A stretch of DNA of 64,000 nt, from NCBI RefSeq assembly GCF_000308455.1, contig NZ_BAFP01000269.1, positions 1-64,000 on the forward strand. Reading direction: 5' to 3'. Origin of the DNA: Nocardia abscessus NBRC 100374 (GTDB lineage Bacteria; Actinomycetota; Actinomycetes; Mycobacteriales; Mycobacteriaceae). A program made the translations under genes and the position numbers. The notes below the pieces were generated by a model. The model was not told where the DNA came from. It was given only the letters and a program-made list of their open reading frames with translations, and searched no databases. Positions 45,379 to 54,704 of this stretch are shown piece by piece. Position 1 is the first letter of the stretch; every line of letters starts with the position of its first letter.

Positions 45379-46010
45379 TCACCTGACCGCGGAAGCAACG
45401 CTGCACCGACTGAACTTCGATTGCGCCACCGCAGGTTTCGCAGCGCTCCGATGCTCGGCCATCGCGGCCTTGAACTCCGGGGAGTCGAACGGATTACCCG
45501 CATCCAGGTCCGCGGTGCGTACCAGACTGGAGTTGGGTTGCGACAGTATGTGTTCACCGAGGGCTGCCAGGTCGGTTTCCAGGTCGGTGATGTCGTAGGT
45601 GCCGGTCACCGGCAGCTGCGCCACACTGGGCGGGAACAGCAGCAAAACCCCCGTCGCGTGTTCGGGCCTGGGTGAACATCTGCGCGGCCTCGGCGATCTC
45701 CTCGGCGGGCAGCAACCCCCACAGCGCCGACACCAGACGCCTTCCAGCTCCGATAACTCACCTTCGGCGGCGGCTTTCGCGGCCGCATGTAACCCGGCAC
45801 CGAGTAGCAGCTACCCCGCACCAGTGCTCTCTGCGGCTCGTTGAGTGCGGGTGGTCCCGTCCAGAATCGCCGCCAACCCGGGCTCGGCGTTCCTCGGGGG
45901 ACGAATCCCACGGTCGCGCAACGGGGTTCGGAAGACCCCGTATCGGTGCCGTCTTCGACGGCGCGTGGATCGGAATCTTGCTCGACAGACATAGCCATTT
46001 CCTCGTTCAT
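45379..46010 (-). pseudogene. Degenerate gene, unknown family
   Basis: A start with a ribosome site (MNEEMAMSVEQDSDP at 46010) leads into a frame that loses sense. In another frame the DNA reads ELSELEGVW and LLPAEEIAEAAQMFTQA, and in a third VTGTYDITDLETDLAALGEH followed by NPFDSPEFKAAMAEH. The pieces are in order on one strand, so one gene seems broken by at least two frameshifts. I cannot name the family. The IS5 element sits about 40 bp upstream of its start. The stretch 45150-45378 shows nothing else. Confidence 0.5.
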
Positions 46011-46048
46011 CGAGGACCCCCCCACCCACACGCCAACGCGACGAGTAA

Positions 46049-46946
46049 GAGCTCCTAACAGAATGATCGTGGTGTGGTTTTGATCTCGTCGGTTGTTGAT
46101 TGTCTGGCGGGAGGTTGGTGTGGCCCAGCGCAGGCCGTGGGAAGTCGAGGACGGGCTGTGGGAGCGTATCGAGCCACTGTTGCCGACGGTCGAGCGGCGC
46201 TTCCGCCATCCTGGGCGTAAACGGCTTGACGACCGAAAGGCGTTGTGCGGCATCCTGTTCGTGTTGTACACCGGAATCCCATGGGAGTTCTTGCCCCAAG
46301 AGCTGGGGTACGGTTCCGGCATGACCTGCTGGCGTCGGCTGCGGGACTGGCACGAGGCGCGGGTGTGGCAGCGGCTGCACGAACTGCTGCTGGCCGATCT
46401 GAACGCTGCCGGACTGATCGACTGGTCCCGCGCCGCCGTCGACGGTTCGCACGTCCGAGCGTTAAAAGGGGGCCGAAAACCGGTCCGAGTCCGGTCGACC
46501 GCGCCAGGACTGGTTCCAAGCACCATGTGATCTGCGAGGGAGGCGGTATCCCGCTGGCGGTGACGCTGACCGGCGGGAATCGCCACGACGTCACCCAACT
46601 CGACCCGCTGATCGAGGCGATTGCCCCGGTGCGAGGACGACGGGGGCGGCCCCGTCAGCGCCCCAGCGAGCTCTACGCCGACCGCGCCTACGACTACGCC
46701 ATACACCGCGCCCGGGTACGTGCCAAAGGGATCAAACCCCGCTTCGCTCGCCGCGGCACCGACCACGGCTCCGGGCTGGGGGTCTATCGATGGGTCGTAG
46801 AGCAGACCATCGCACTGCTGCACTGGTTCCGCCGTCTGCGCATCCGCTGGGAGATCCGCGACGACATCCATGAAGCCTTCCTCAGCATCGCTTGCAGCAT
46901 CATCTGCTGGCGCCGGCTCAAGAACAACTCAATCTGTTAGGAGCTC
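46049..46946 (+). mobile_element. IS5-family insertion sequence (IS427-group-like)
   Basis: Terminal inverted repeats GAGCTCCTAACAGA (46049-46062) and its complement TCTGTTAGGAGCTC (46933-46946) match perfectly over 14 bp. The bases TAA occur directly outside both ends and fit a 3-bp target duplication of the TNA type. The element is 898 bp and encodes one transposase in two frames. Its ends are intact, so it may still move. Confidence 0.88.
46120..46940 (+). CDS. IS5-family DDE transposase, two-frame
   Basis: The first frame (46120 to the stop at 46530) carries LWERIEPLLP, GILFVLYTGIPWEFLPQELG and the first catalytic Asp in AAVDGSHVRA. The second carries GSKHHVICEGGGIPLAV, the second Asp in LYADRAYDY and the Glu in YRWVVEQTIALLHWFRRLRIRWE. 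The change is minus one at a run AAAAGGGGG near 46465, as in other IS427-group elements that use programmed frameshifting. The fused product is about 270 aa. Confidence 0.85.
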
Positions 46947-47139
46947 TAAGTACGCGCAGCGGACCGTTGCGGCCCCGGGCACCTCAAACTCCCGCGACGA
47001 TCTTCCCAAACGAGAGCTCGCCACGAGGCACTTCGCGCCCAAATCTGCCGCAGCGGGTTTACCTCACCCGCCCAGCGCGATCCGTAGGCCGGGGCGGCCC
47101 GGACGACGCCAGCATCGGCGGCGGCCGCTGCACATCGGC

Positions 47140-47340
47140 AGCTTTGGGGAAATTCCAGTTAAGTATCGAAGCGATGAATTGGCCGCCTATGAGTCGGCGC
47201 TGCACACGTCGCTGGATCACCTGGCGACCGGCTGACCGTCGAATCGGTCAACGAGCTCGAGGACCTGCCGACACCACTGTTTTCGCTGCTGTTGCCGTCC
47301 GTCGCGAACATGCGCGGCGATCACCCCGCCGCGATCCTCA
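47140..47340 (+). pseudogene. Remnant of an XRE regulator (locus B copy)
   Basis: The frame reads VKYRSDELAAYESALHTSLDHL and stops; after a shift it reads VNELEDLPTPLFSLLLPSV. Both pieces follow in order residues about 45-95 of the intact XRE at 3269 (VRKEHVAAYEAALGTWLGPL and GDLPAELAPLLLPAA). The HTH and C-terminal parts are absent. It points toward the LVIVD remnant as XRE faces DUF305-LVIVD in locus A, which marks where locus B resumes after the island. Confidence 0.6.
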
Positions 47341-47830
47341 CGTCATCGGTGCGCGAGCTCTGTACCTGCTCGGGATCGAAGGCGCCCGTCTCGACGACCT
47401 GCATGACCGAGGAGCTGCCCATACTGGATGCCATCGCACTGTCGCGGTGCCGCGGCAGTTGATCTCCAGCTTGATCGTGTTCACCTCGCGCGGATGAGGG
47501 TCGTCGGCGATGTCGGTGAGTTCGACGCCGCCGCACCCGGCCTCGTCGGCACTGAACAGGTACGGCACGCCGTTGTAGGAGACGGGAACGTTCTGCTGGG
47601 TCGCCCAGCCGTCGGTCCAGGTCAGCCGGGCGATGACCGGCACGGGGGTCGGGCCGCTGCACCGCGGAGGTGTCCAGGACAGTCGATCCGCCCCTGTTGT
47701 CCAGACAGAGGCGGTTTCCTGCGGCGCGCAGACCCATGCAGTGCATGGGCGGGCCCGGCATGGGCCTGCCAGAGCACACGGGGTCGGCCGGTTCGGTCAG
47801 GTCGACGGCGCTGACGATGCCAGGGATCTC
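47327..47830 (-). pseudogene. Remnant of the LVIVD-repeat gene (locus B copy)
   Basis: Three frames carry consecutive pieces of the locus A LVIVD protein. Frame one (about 47655-47830): PGIVSAVDLTEPADP and LDTSAVQRPDP. Frame two (about 47475-47643): LTWTDGWATQQNVPVSYNG and VNTIKLEIN. Frame three (47327-47460): HRDSAMASSMGSS, then, after an internal deletion, VMQVVETGAFDPEQ. The signal peptide half is gone, and the remnant runs directly into the TetR stop codon. Confidence 0.85.
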
Positions 47831-48437
47831 ATGTCGTACTTTCGTGGTGGATGGCCAGGGTGACCAGGGCGGCGGCGGTCTGGCGGCAGAATTGTTCGCC
47901 GTCCTCGTCGCCGCGCGTGAGGGCGCGCAGCAGCGTTGCGCCGCGCAGGAATTCGAAGAGCAGGTCGGGATCGCAGCCGGGGGAGACCTGGCCTGAGTCG
48001 ATCGCCGCGTCGATGGTTCCGCGCAGGGCAACCCGCGCGGGACCCTCGCCGCGCTCGCGCAGCCGTCGGTAGCTCTGCTCGTCGTCGTGATAGGCCGAGA
48101 GCAGGCCGGGGATGCCGGAGCGAGCCGCGGGGTGGGTGGCGGCGGCGAAGAACAGCCGGGTCCACGCGAGCAGATCCGCGGCGATGTCACCGGTGGGCTG
48201 CACGACCACACCGGTCTCGAGCGCGAAGATCGCGTCCTCCACGAGGTGGATCTTGTTCGGCCACCGACGGTAGATCGAGGTGGCGACCACCCCGGCCCGG
48301 CGCGCTACGCCCTGGATCGTCGTGGCCTGAAAACCCTGTTCCACCAGCAGTTCCTGGGTGGCCCGAAGCACCTGCTCGTCCAGCTGCGGGTCACGTGGGC
48401 GGCCGGGTCCTGGCCGGACATCGCTCTGTTCGGTCAC
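47829..48437 (-). CDS. TetR-family regulator (locus B copy)
   Basis: A 202-aa regulator with an HTH in ATTIQGVARRAGVVATSIYRRWPNKIHLV and a TetR_C-type domain. The GTG start has AAGGAGGAG 8 nt upstream. It is divergent to the DUF7064/7065-like gene across a 125-bp AT-rich spacer; imperfect inverted arms (ACGCTTCA and TGAAACGT, 24 bp apart) lie there. Its C-terminus survives as a remnant at 6999-7165 in locus A. Confidence 0.9.
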   Translation of the reverse strand: MTEQSDVRPGPGRPRDPQLDEQVLRATQELLVEQGFQATTIQGVARRAGVVATSIYRRWPNKIHLVEDAIFALETGVVVQPTGDIAADLLAWTRLFFAAATHPAARSGIPGLLSAYHDDEQSYRRLRERGEGPARVALRGTIDAAIDSGQVSPGCDPDLLFEFLRGATLLRALTRGDEDGEQFCRQTAAALVTLAIHHESTT

Positions 48438-48562
48438 CGATCACTCCTCCTTCGATGTGGGCCGAGCGTAGCCGAGATCGGATCTTTTTAAAAACGCTTC
48501 ATTGTGTATTTGAATTAGCTAACTTGAAACGTGTTCCACCCCCACTCTCGAAGGAAACGCCC

Positions 48563-49678
48563 ATGCTGACCCCCCAGGACGAACTGCTCTGCCATCAATT
48601 GCCGACCACCTTCGACCACGTCGTCCAGAGCGATTTGCGCTGGACGGAGCGCATCGTGCTCTACGGCTTCGACACCACCGGCCGGGTCAGCGTCATGACC
48701 GGCATGGCCCGCTACCCCAACCGCAATGTCATGGACGCCTACGCGATGGTCACCGTCGACGGCAAGGCGCACGTGACTCGCCTGTCCCGCGAGATCGGCG
48801 GCAACTACGACGACCTAGGCGCCTGGCAGGTCGGCCCCTATCGCTACGAGATCACCGAGCCGTTGCGCGGGGTGCGGGCCACTCTGGCCGACAACGACCA
48901 CGGTGTCCGCCTCGAACTGAAGTTCTCTGGCCAGTTCCCCGCCTACGAGCAGGAACCCGCCTTCTTCCGCACTCGCGGCCGCGTCCGCGAGGACGCGCGA
49001 CGCTATTACCAGAACGGCGAGATCTCCGGCTGGCTCGAGGTCGACGGCGAACGCATCGACATCGATCCGAGCACCTGGTGGTTCGGTCGCGACCACTCGT
49101 GGGGCACCAGGCACGGTGGTGGCGGTGGCAGCCTTGGGGAGGGCGCCGGCCTGCAGCCCTCCGAGATCCCGGACGGTGTTCTGTACTTCATGGGCATCTT
49201 CCAGTTCGACGACGAGCTGGTGCATTTCGCGCAGCGCGAGACCGCCGACGGGCAGCGCTGGCACTTCGAGGGCTCCATCCAGCAGCCCATCGAGGCACAC
49301 GCGCCGACCGTGCCGATCGTCGGCGTGACCCACGAACTCGAGTTCCGTGACGACTTCCGAATCGTGTCGGCGGGCACCTTCACCGTGGACGCCGCCGACG
49401 GCACCACCCGTTCGTTCTCCGTCACCCCGATCTCGGACTTCTGGCCCGGGCTGGCCGGCTACGACATGTATCGCGGCTACGCCTCCGGTATCTGGAAGGG
49501 TCCGTCCTACAGCGACGGCTTCACCGTCGATCTGAACGACACCGACGAACTGCGTCAGGTCAGCATGCTCACCGAGACCTTCTGCAAGGTCGAGAGCAGC
49601 GATGGCAAGGTCGGCTACGGCCTGGTGGAGATGGTGTTCATGGGTCGCAATGCCCGGTACGGATACGAGGGCTACTGA
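48563..49678 (+). CDS. DUF7064/DUF7065-type protein
   Basis: A 371-aa protein resembling actinobacterial proteins formerly placed with hydroxysteroid or tyrosine-protein-kinase-like neighbours. Landmarks are PTTFDHVVQSDLRWTERIVLYGFD, GRYEITEPL-like strands, WWFGRDHSWGTRHGGG and a C-terminal GYGLVEMVFMGRNARYGYEGY. It is rich in beta-strands (lipocalin-like) and has no signal peptide. Its stop overlaps the next ATG by one base, so it is coupled to the phosphotransferase. The ATG has AAGGAA upstream. The function is unknown. Confidence 0.75.
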   Translation: MLTPQDELLCHQLPTTFDHVVQSDLRWTERIVLYGFDTTGRVSVMTGMARYPNRNVMDAYAMVTVDGKAHVTRLSREIGGNYDDLGAWQVGPYRYEITEPLRGVRATLADNDHGVRLELKFSGQFPAYEQEPAFFRTRGRVREDARRYYQNGEISGWLEVDGERIDIDPSTWWFGRDHSWGTRHGGGGGSLGEGAGLQPSEIPDGVLYFMGIFQFDDELVHFAQRETADGQRWHFEGSIQQPIEAHAPTVPIVGVTHELEFRDDFRIVSAGTFTVDAADGTTRSFSVTPISDFWPGLAGYDMYRGYASGIWKGPSYSDGFTVDLNDTDELRQVSMLTETFCKVESSDGKVGYGLVEMVFMGRNARYGYEGY

Positions 49679-50706
49679 TGACCGCTCGACCCGAGGCAGC
49701 CGATCTGCCGACCGCCGTCGTCTCGGTGCTGCGCGCCGGATTTCCCGGCGCGGACTCGGTCCGGGTGGCGAACTGGTCGGCCAGCCCGCGCGGGCTGGCA
49801 ACCGAGACCTTCCTGTTCGACCTCGAACGCGACGACGACGAGCCGGTGCCGCTGGTGCTGCGCCGACCGCCGGAGGTGGCGTTGTTTCCCGACTACGACC
49901 TGCTGCGACAGGTGCTGGTCATGCGCCGGCTCGCCGACACCACCCTCCCGGTTCCCGCTGTCCGCTGGCTGGATCGCGACACCGACGCCCTCGGTAGTCC
50001 GTACTTCGTGATGGACCGGATCGAGGGCAGCGCACCCGGTGACCTGCCGTCCTATCACTCCGCCGGGCTGTACTTCGACGCCGAGCCGGCCCAGCGTACG
50101 AAGATGTGGTGGGGCTGTGTCGACACCATCGCCGAGATTCACCAGCTCGACTGGCGCACACTGAATCTGGACTTCCTGTCGTTTCCGCAATTCGGTACCG
50201 CACCGCTCGAGCAGATGATCGGTTACGTCGACGCCGCGCTCGACTGGGCGTCGGCCACCCAGCCGCCCGCGCTGCGCCGGGCCGTGGACTGGCTACGCGC
50301 CAATCTGTACGAACCGGAATACGTCACGCTGTGCTGGGGCGACGCCCGCATGTCGAACATTCTCTACGACAGCGAATTCCGGGTCACCGGCGTGCTCGAC
50401 TGGGAGATCGCCTACATCGGCGACCATGAGGCCGACCTCGCCTGGATGCTGTTCCTGGATTGGGCGTGCTCGGAATTCCAGCACACCGATCGACTTCCGG
50501 GAACGCCCACCCGGGAGGAGACGATCGTGCGCTACGAGGAACGTAGCGGGATGACGGTGCGCAACCTGCGCTACAACGAGATACTGGCTGCCGTCCTGCT
50601 CAGTATCCCGTTGCTGCGGATGGCCCACCGGTTGCAGCTGCCGCCGGAGATCGATGTGACCGCGTTCTGCGTCGCTCGGATCGAGCAGCTGCTGATCGAC
50701 GCGTAG
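49678..50706 (+). CDS. Phosphotransferase-family (APH-like) protein
   Basis: A 342-aa kinase-like protein. The catalytic loop reads LCWGDARMSNILY (Asp in WGD, usually HGD) and the metal site VLDWEIAYIGDHEADLAWM. The N-lobe has VLRRPPE for the ATP Lys region. It belongs to the broad APH/CHK group whose actinobacterial members sit with lipid or steroid degradation genes; that role is inference. A C-terminal remnant of a paralogue is at 7165-7335. Confidence 0.9.
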   Translation: MTARPEAADLPTAVVSVLRAGFPGADSVRVANWSASPRGLATETFLFDLERDDDEPVPLVLRRPPEVALFPDYDLLRQVLVMRRLADTTLPVPAVRWLDRDTDALGSPYFVMDRIEGSAPGDLPSYHSAGLYFDAEPAQRTKMWWGCVDTIAEIHQLDWRTLNLDFLSFPQFGTAPLEQMIGYVDAALDWASATQPPALRRAVDWLRANLYEPEYVTLCWGDARMSNILYDSEFRVTGVLDWEIAYIGDHEADLAWMLFLDWACSEFQHTDRLPGTPTREETIVRYEERSGMTVRNLRYNEILAAVLLSIPLLRMAHRLQLPPEIDVTAFCVARIEQLLIDA

Positions 50707-50740
50707 GTGCGACCGTGGGTCGCGGCGGATCAGAATTACG

Positions 50741-50758
50741 TTACAGATTAGTATGTAA
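50741..50758. promoter_or_regulatory. TetR operator candidate overlapping the tetR start
   Basis: TTACAGATTAGTATGTAA is an 18-bp near-perfect palindrome (5 of 6 bp in the arms). It ends on the first base of the ATG at 50758, so the transcript is probably leaderless or the site blocks initiation. A perfect version is at 51402-51419. Confidence 0.7.
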
Positions 50759-51357
50759 TGGTGACTTCGGAGACTTCGCCGCGCCCCGGTCGGCCGCGTG
50801 ATGCCGACAAAGACCTCGCCGTGCTCATCGCGGCACGGCAGTTGCTGGCCGAAGTGGGGTACCCGCAGACCACGGTCGTGGCAATCGCCAAGCGCGCCGG
50901 GGTGAACTCACCGGCCATCTATCGGCGCTGGCCGACTCGCCAGGCCCTGCTGGAGGAGGCGATTCATGGTCCGGGCGCGTACGCGCCGCCCGAGCCGACT
51001 GGGGACCTGCGTGCCGACCTGGCAACCTGGGTGCGCATCTTCCTCGCTCGCGCGGACAGTCCGGCCGCGCGGGCCGGGGTGCCGGGCCTGCTGGCCGATT
51101 CGCAGACCAAGGAGGCGCGGCGGCGCCTGTTGGCGATCGGGACACCGGTGCGCAAGGCGTTCGCCGAATTGCTCGCCGGCGCGGTCGACGACGGCCGGAT
51201 CGCGCCCGGCGCCGATGCCGAACTCGTCTTCGAGATACTCGCTGGGACAACGACATTCCACGCGCTCTCGCGGGGTAGCGAAGAGGCCGAGCTGTTCGTG
51301 TCGAGGATGGCCGATGCGCTGTACGCGCTCGTGACCGCGGCGACGGACCTCGACTGA
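50758..51357 (+). CDS. TetR-family regulator
   Basis: A 199-aa regulator (PRPGRPRDADKDLAVLIAARQLLAEVG, HTH TTVVAIAKRAGVNSPAIYRRWPTRQALL). It is related to the TetR at 47829, as both contain GRPRD near the N-terminus and IYRRWP. A palindrome overlaps its start and recurs before the LLM gene 45 bp past its stop, so it probably represses itself and the LLM/hydratase pair. Confidence 0.9.
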   Translation: MVTSETSPRPGRPRDADKDLAVLIAARQLLAEVGYPQTTVVAIAKRAGVNSPAIYRRWPTRQALLEEAIHGPGAYAPPEPTGDLRADLATWVRIFLARADSPAARAGVPGLLADSQTKEARRRLLAIGTPVRKAFAELLAGAVDDGRIAPGADAELVFEILAGTTTFHALSRGSEEAELFVSRMADALYALVTAATDLD

Positions 51358-51401
51358 GTCCCGTATGCGGAGCTTCGGCCTGTGACACCCGCTGAATAAC
51401 G

Positions 51402-51419
51402 TTACATGCTACTATGTAA
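51402..51419. promoter_or_regulatory. TetR operator candidate before the LLM gene
   Basis: TTACATGCTACTATGTAA has perfect 6-bp arms and a 6-bp spacer. It lies 37 bp before the LLM oxidoreductase start and matches the site at 50741-50758, also in the preceding ACG. Confidence 0.75.
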
Positions 51420-51456
51420 TTATGATCGCAGTGCTGCCGCAGATCCTGGCGGATCG

Positions 51457-52470
51457 ATGAAGGTCGATCTCCAACTGAACGGTCGTCCGGACGGAGCCGT
51501 CTCGCAGGCAGCCGAACTGGTCGCGTGCGGCGCCGACGGCCTGTTCACCTTCGAGAGCCCCCACGATGTCTTTCTCCCGCTGACCCTGGCGGCGACCAGC
51601 GCCGAACCCGTCGACCTGATGACCAATGTCGCCATCGCTCTTCCGCGCAGCCCGGTGCACCTGGCGCACGCGGCCTACGATCTGCAACTGCTCAGCCGCG
51701 GCCGGTTCCGGCTGGGCCTCGGTTCGCAGACCCGCGCGCACATCGGCAAGCGGTACGGCGCCACGTGGTCGCGGCCGGCGGCACGGATGCGGGAGATGGT
51801 GCTGGCGGTCAAAGCCGTCCTCGACTCCTGGCAGAACGGCACCCCACTGCGCTTCGAGGGCGAATTCACCCGGCACACCCTGATGCCGCCCACTTTCGAT
51901 CCCGGCCCCAATCCCTATGGGGTGCCGCAGATCTGCCTCGGCGCGCTCGGCCCGATCATGACCAGAACCGCGGCCGAGGTAGCCGACGGGCTCTTGGTCA
52001 TGCCGTTCAACAGTGCCCGCCATTTCGCCGAACGCACTCTGCCCGCCATCGAGGAGGGCCTGGCGCGTGGCGGTCGCGATGCCGCGGACCTGTCGATCTA
52101 TCCGCAGGTGATCGTCGCGATGGGCCGGACCTCCAGTGAACTCGAGGCCGCCGCCGTCGGTGTCCGTCGGCTGCTCGCCTTCTACGGCTCGACACCGGCC
52201 TACCGTCCGGTCCTCGATGTCGAGGGCTGGGGTGAGCTCCAGCCCGAACTGAACGCGCTGTCCAAGCGCGGCCAGGTCACCGCCATGACCGAGCTGATCG
52301 ATCACCGAATGCTGCAGACCCTCGCCGTTTACGGCACGCCCGAAGAGTGCGCCGCCGAGATCGTGGCGCGATTCGGTGCGGTCGCCGACCGGATCTGTTG
52401 CTATTTCCCGGGTTACGCCGTCGCCGCCGCACACATCAGAGATCTGGTCGCCGAATTGCAGGTCGCATGA
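51457..52470 (+). CDS. LLM-class F420-dependent oxidoreductase
   Basis: A 337-aa luciferase-like monooxygenase-fold protein. It has MTNVAIALPRSPVHLAHAAYDLQLLSRGRFRLGLGSQ, YGVPQICLGALGPIMTRTAAEVADGLLV and AVYGTPEECAAEIVARFG, typical of F420-using members. The ATG is chosen where similarity begins; a frame 17 codons longer would overlap the operator. It overlaps the enoyl-CoA hydratase gene by 4 nt. The pair suggests catabolism of an acyl-CoA or alicyclic compound. Confidence 0.88.
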   Translation: MKVDLQLNGRPDGAVSQAAELVACGADGLFTFESPHDVFLPLTLAATSAEPVDLMTNVAIALPRSPVHLAHAAYDLQLLSRGRFRLGLGSQTRAHIGKRYGATWSRPAARMREMVLAVKAVLDSWQNGTPLRFEGEFTRHTLMPPTFDPGPNPYGVPQICLGALGPIMTRTAAEVADGLLVMPFNSARHFAERTLPAIEEGLARGGRDAADLSIYPQVIVAMGRTSSELEAAAVGVRRLLAFYGSTPAYRPVLDVEGWGELQPELNALSKRGQVTAMTELIDHRMLQTLAVYGTPEECAAEIVARFGAVADRICCYFPGYAVAAAHIRDLVAELQVA

Positions 52471-53279
52471 GCGGCGTGCGAATCGACATCGCCGATGGCA
52501 TCGCGGTGGTGACCTTGGACCGGCCCGAGCGCCGCAATGCCTTCACCGCTGCGATGGGACGCGCGCTCGGACGGGCGTACCGCGATCTGGACGCCGACGA
52601 CGTGGTCCGGGTCATCGTGCTGACCGGCGCCGTCCCGGCCTTCTGTACCGGAGCGGACCTGAGCGGCGGTGCGATGACGTTCGACAAGCCCGACAGCGTG
52701 GCCTTCTCCGCGTCGCCGGTCGACCCGCCCGCCTTCGCCCTGCGAAAACCGGTGATCGCCGCGGTGAATGGGCACGCGATCGGCATCGGGCTGACCCTGG
52801 CGATGCAGGCCGACATCCGCTTGGTCGCCGACGACGCCCGCTACGCCATTCCTCAGGTGCGCCTCGGCGTCGTGCCCGACGCGATGGCGCACTGGACCCT
52901 GGCCAAGGTCGCGGGGATGTCGGTCGCGGCCGACATCCTCTTGTCGGGAAGGACCTTCGACGGTGCGGAAGCGGTGCGGCTCGGCCTCGCTACCCGGTGC
53001 CTACCCGCCGCCGACGTGCTGCCTGCCGCCCTTGCGCTGGCCGCCGACATGGCCGCCAATGTCGCACCGATGTCCGCGTCATTGAGCAAAAGATTGTTGT
53101 GGGACACCGCGATCCACGGCTACGACCCCAACCGCGTCGCCGATCTGGAAACCGAACTGCACCGGCGGGTCATGGGCAGCCCCGACGCCGCGGAAGGAAT
53201 ACGCGCCCGGCTCGACCGCCGCAAACCGGTGTGGTCTGCCCGGCTCTCGAGCGAGTGGCAGGACTTGCCGCAGCACTGA
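52467..53279 (+). CDS. Enoyl-CoA hydratase/isomerase family protein
   Basis: A 270-aa crotonase. It has VVTLDRPERRNAFT, the oxyanion-hole segment PAFCTGADLSGG and KPVIAAVNGHAIGIGLTLAMQADIRL. The usual catalytic Glu positions read AIPQVRLGVVPDA, with Val where a Glu is common, so it may be an isomerase or another crotonase type. It is translationally coupled (ATGA) to the LLM gene. Confidence 0.9.
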   Translation: MSGVRIDIADGIAVVTLDRPERRNAFTAAMGRALGRAYRDLDADDVVRVIVLTGAVPAFCTGADLSGGAMTFDKPDSVAFSASPVDPPAFALRKPVIAAVNGHAIGIGLTLAMQADIRLVADDARYAIPQVRLGVVPDAMAHWTLAKVAGMSVAADILLSGRTFDGAEAVRLGLATRCLPAADVLPAALALAADMAANVAPMSASLSKRLLWDTAIHGYDPNRVADLETELHRRVMGSPDAAEGIRARLDRRKPVWSARLSSEWQDLPQH

Positions 53280-54704
53280 CCTGCCGATCGGACACGCAGG
53301 GGAAGCGAAGTGGGGTGACCTGTGGTCGTGCGGGCAGGAACTCTCAGCGCCAACGCGATGCTCCTAGAGGATCGCTCAGCCAGCCGGAACCCTGTCAGTC
53401 AGCCAGAACCCGCAGCCCCGGCGAAACCCGCTCGGGTGCCGCTCATTCATCTCGAAACCATGCGGTGCCGACAAGGTCCACAGCCATCGCCGCAGTGCAC
53501 TACGGTTCAGTGTGGCTCAGCAGGCCCGTCCACCCGTGGTGAATCGGGATCACCGTTGCGACCACTGTCGGGCTCACCTTCGGTGCCTGATCTCTCGCCT
53601 GCAGTTTTTCCGATTCGGCGCGGTTTGGCCATGCGCCGGATGCCGACGGCCGGAGCATCGTCACCAGCTCGTTTGCGCCGCAACGCGTCGAGATGGACGA
53701 CACTCCCACCAGGCTCGGCACTGCCTGGATCATCCTGTGGAGCGGAGTGCCGCGTCGCGCCGGGGTCGACCGGCCACCACCCTGTCTCCCGCTGCAGTTC
53801 CGATCGCATCACAGGCTTGGTCGGTGCAGGGTCATAGACGGAGCCACCTTCCGAGCGCCAAGGTTTGTGGCGACCGTCACCGGCCTCTTCCGCCACGCGC
53901 CGCGGGCGACGCGGTAGTCGGGTGACTTTCGACGTGCCGTCTCCCGCTCCGAGAATCTCCACAGCCTTCATTCCTTCTGCTTGCTTCCTGCGCAACCGTT
54001 CCAGCTCATCGAACCTCTGCCCGCCGGGCCCTGGCAAGGATTCCCGTCCCGGCACTTCCCGCTCCGACATCGAGCTAGCAGCCGACGAGGTCCACTGCAC
54101 CCGTCGGCGCCACTACCGCTGGCACGCCGCGCCGATGATGTTCGAACCTATTACTGATCGCGTCGCTCACGTCCGTATTCTCCCTCAATAGGTCAACCAC
54201 TGAGCACCGAAGCCAGGCCCGCGCCGCCGCGAGCCTTGTGGGAGCTACACCGGCGCGAGGTAGAGCCGCACCAAGGCGACGTAGCCGCGGTCATCCAGCA
54301 GCACGGTCGCACCGACCCCGCCCTTGGGGGTTCCGGTAGTAATCACCGAAAATCGGGCGGATATGGCGTAGCTGCTGGTGATCGCGGCAGGTGAGGACCC
54401 CGATAGCGCGGATCGACCAGGCAGTGACAGCGGTTGCCCCGATCGTGGCGATCTGGGGGCGGCGTCCGGATCTGGCACCTCGCGCTCGGGCGGCGGCCAG
54501 TCTCTCGCGGGTGAGTTCGTTTTGCAGGTCGCCGGGCGCCGGCTCACCTGAGTCCGCTGGACGACTGGACTTGCAGACCGAGGCCCAGTCTGTCTACCGG
54601 GCCTCGGTTAGCTTCAACGACTTACTGGTCGAGAGGATCTTATGCAACGCCGAGGACTCGGCGGCATCGACTACCGCGTATGAGACTTGCCCTACGCGAG
54701 TAGA
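53280..54704. other. Long region without a convincing gene
   Basis: 1.4 kb. A minus-strand frame at 53507-54070 (MSEREVPGRESLPGPGGQ...) has mixed codon use and no ribosome site. A minus-strand tail at 54245-54370 (VITTGTPKGGVGATVLLDD) looks like a gene end, but I cannot name it. The stretch probably consists of decayed sequence. Confidence 0.4.

Noticed and set aside
53507..54070. Minus-strand frame of about 187 codons
   Set aside because: No ribosome site, mixed third-position use and no recognisable domain; a gene cannot be supported.
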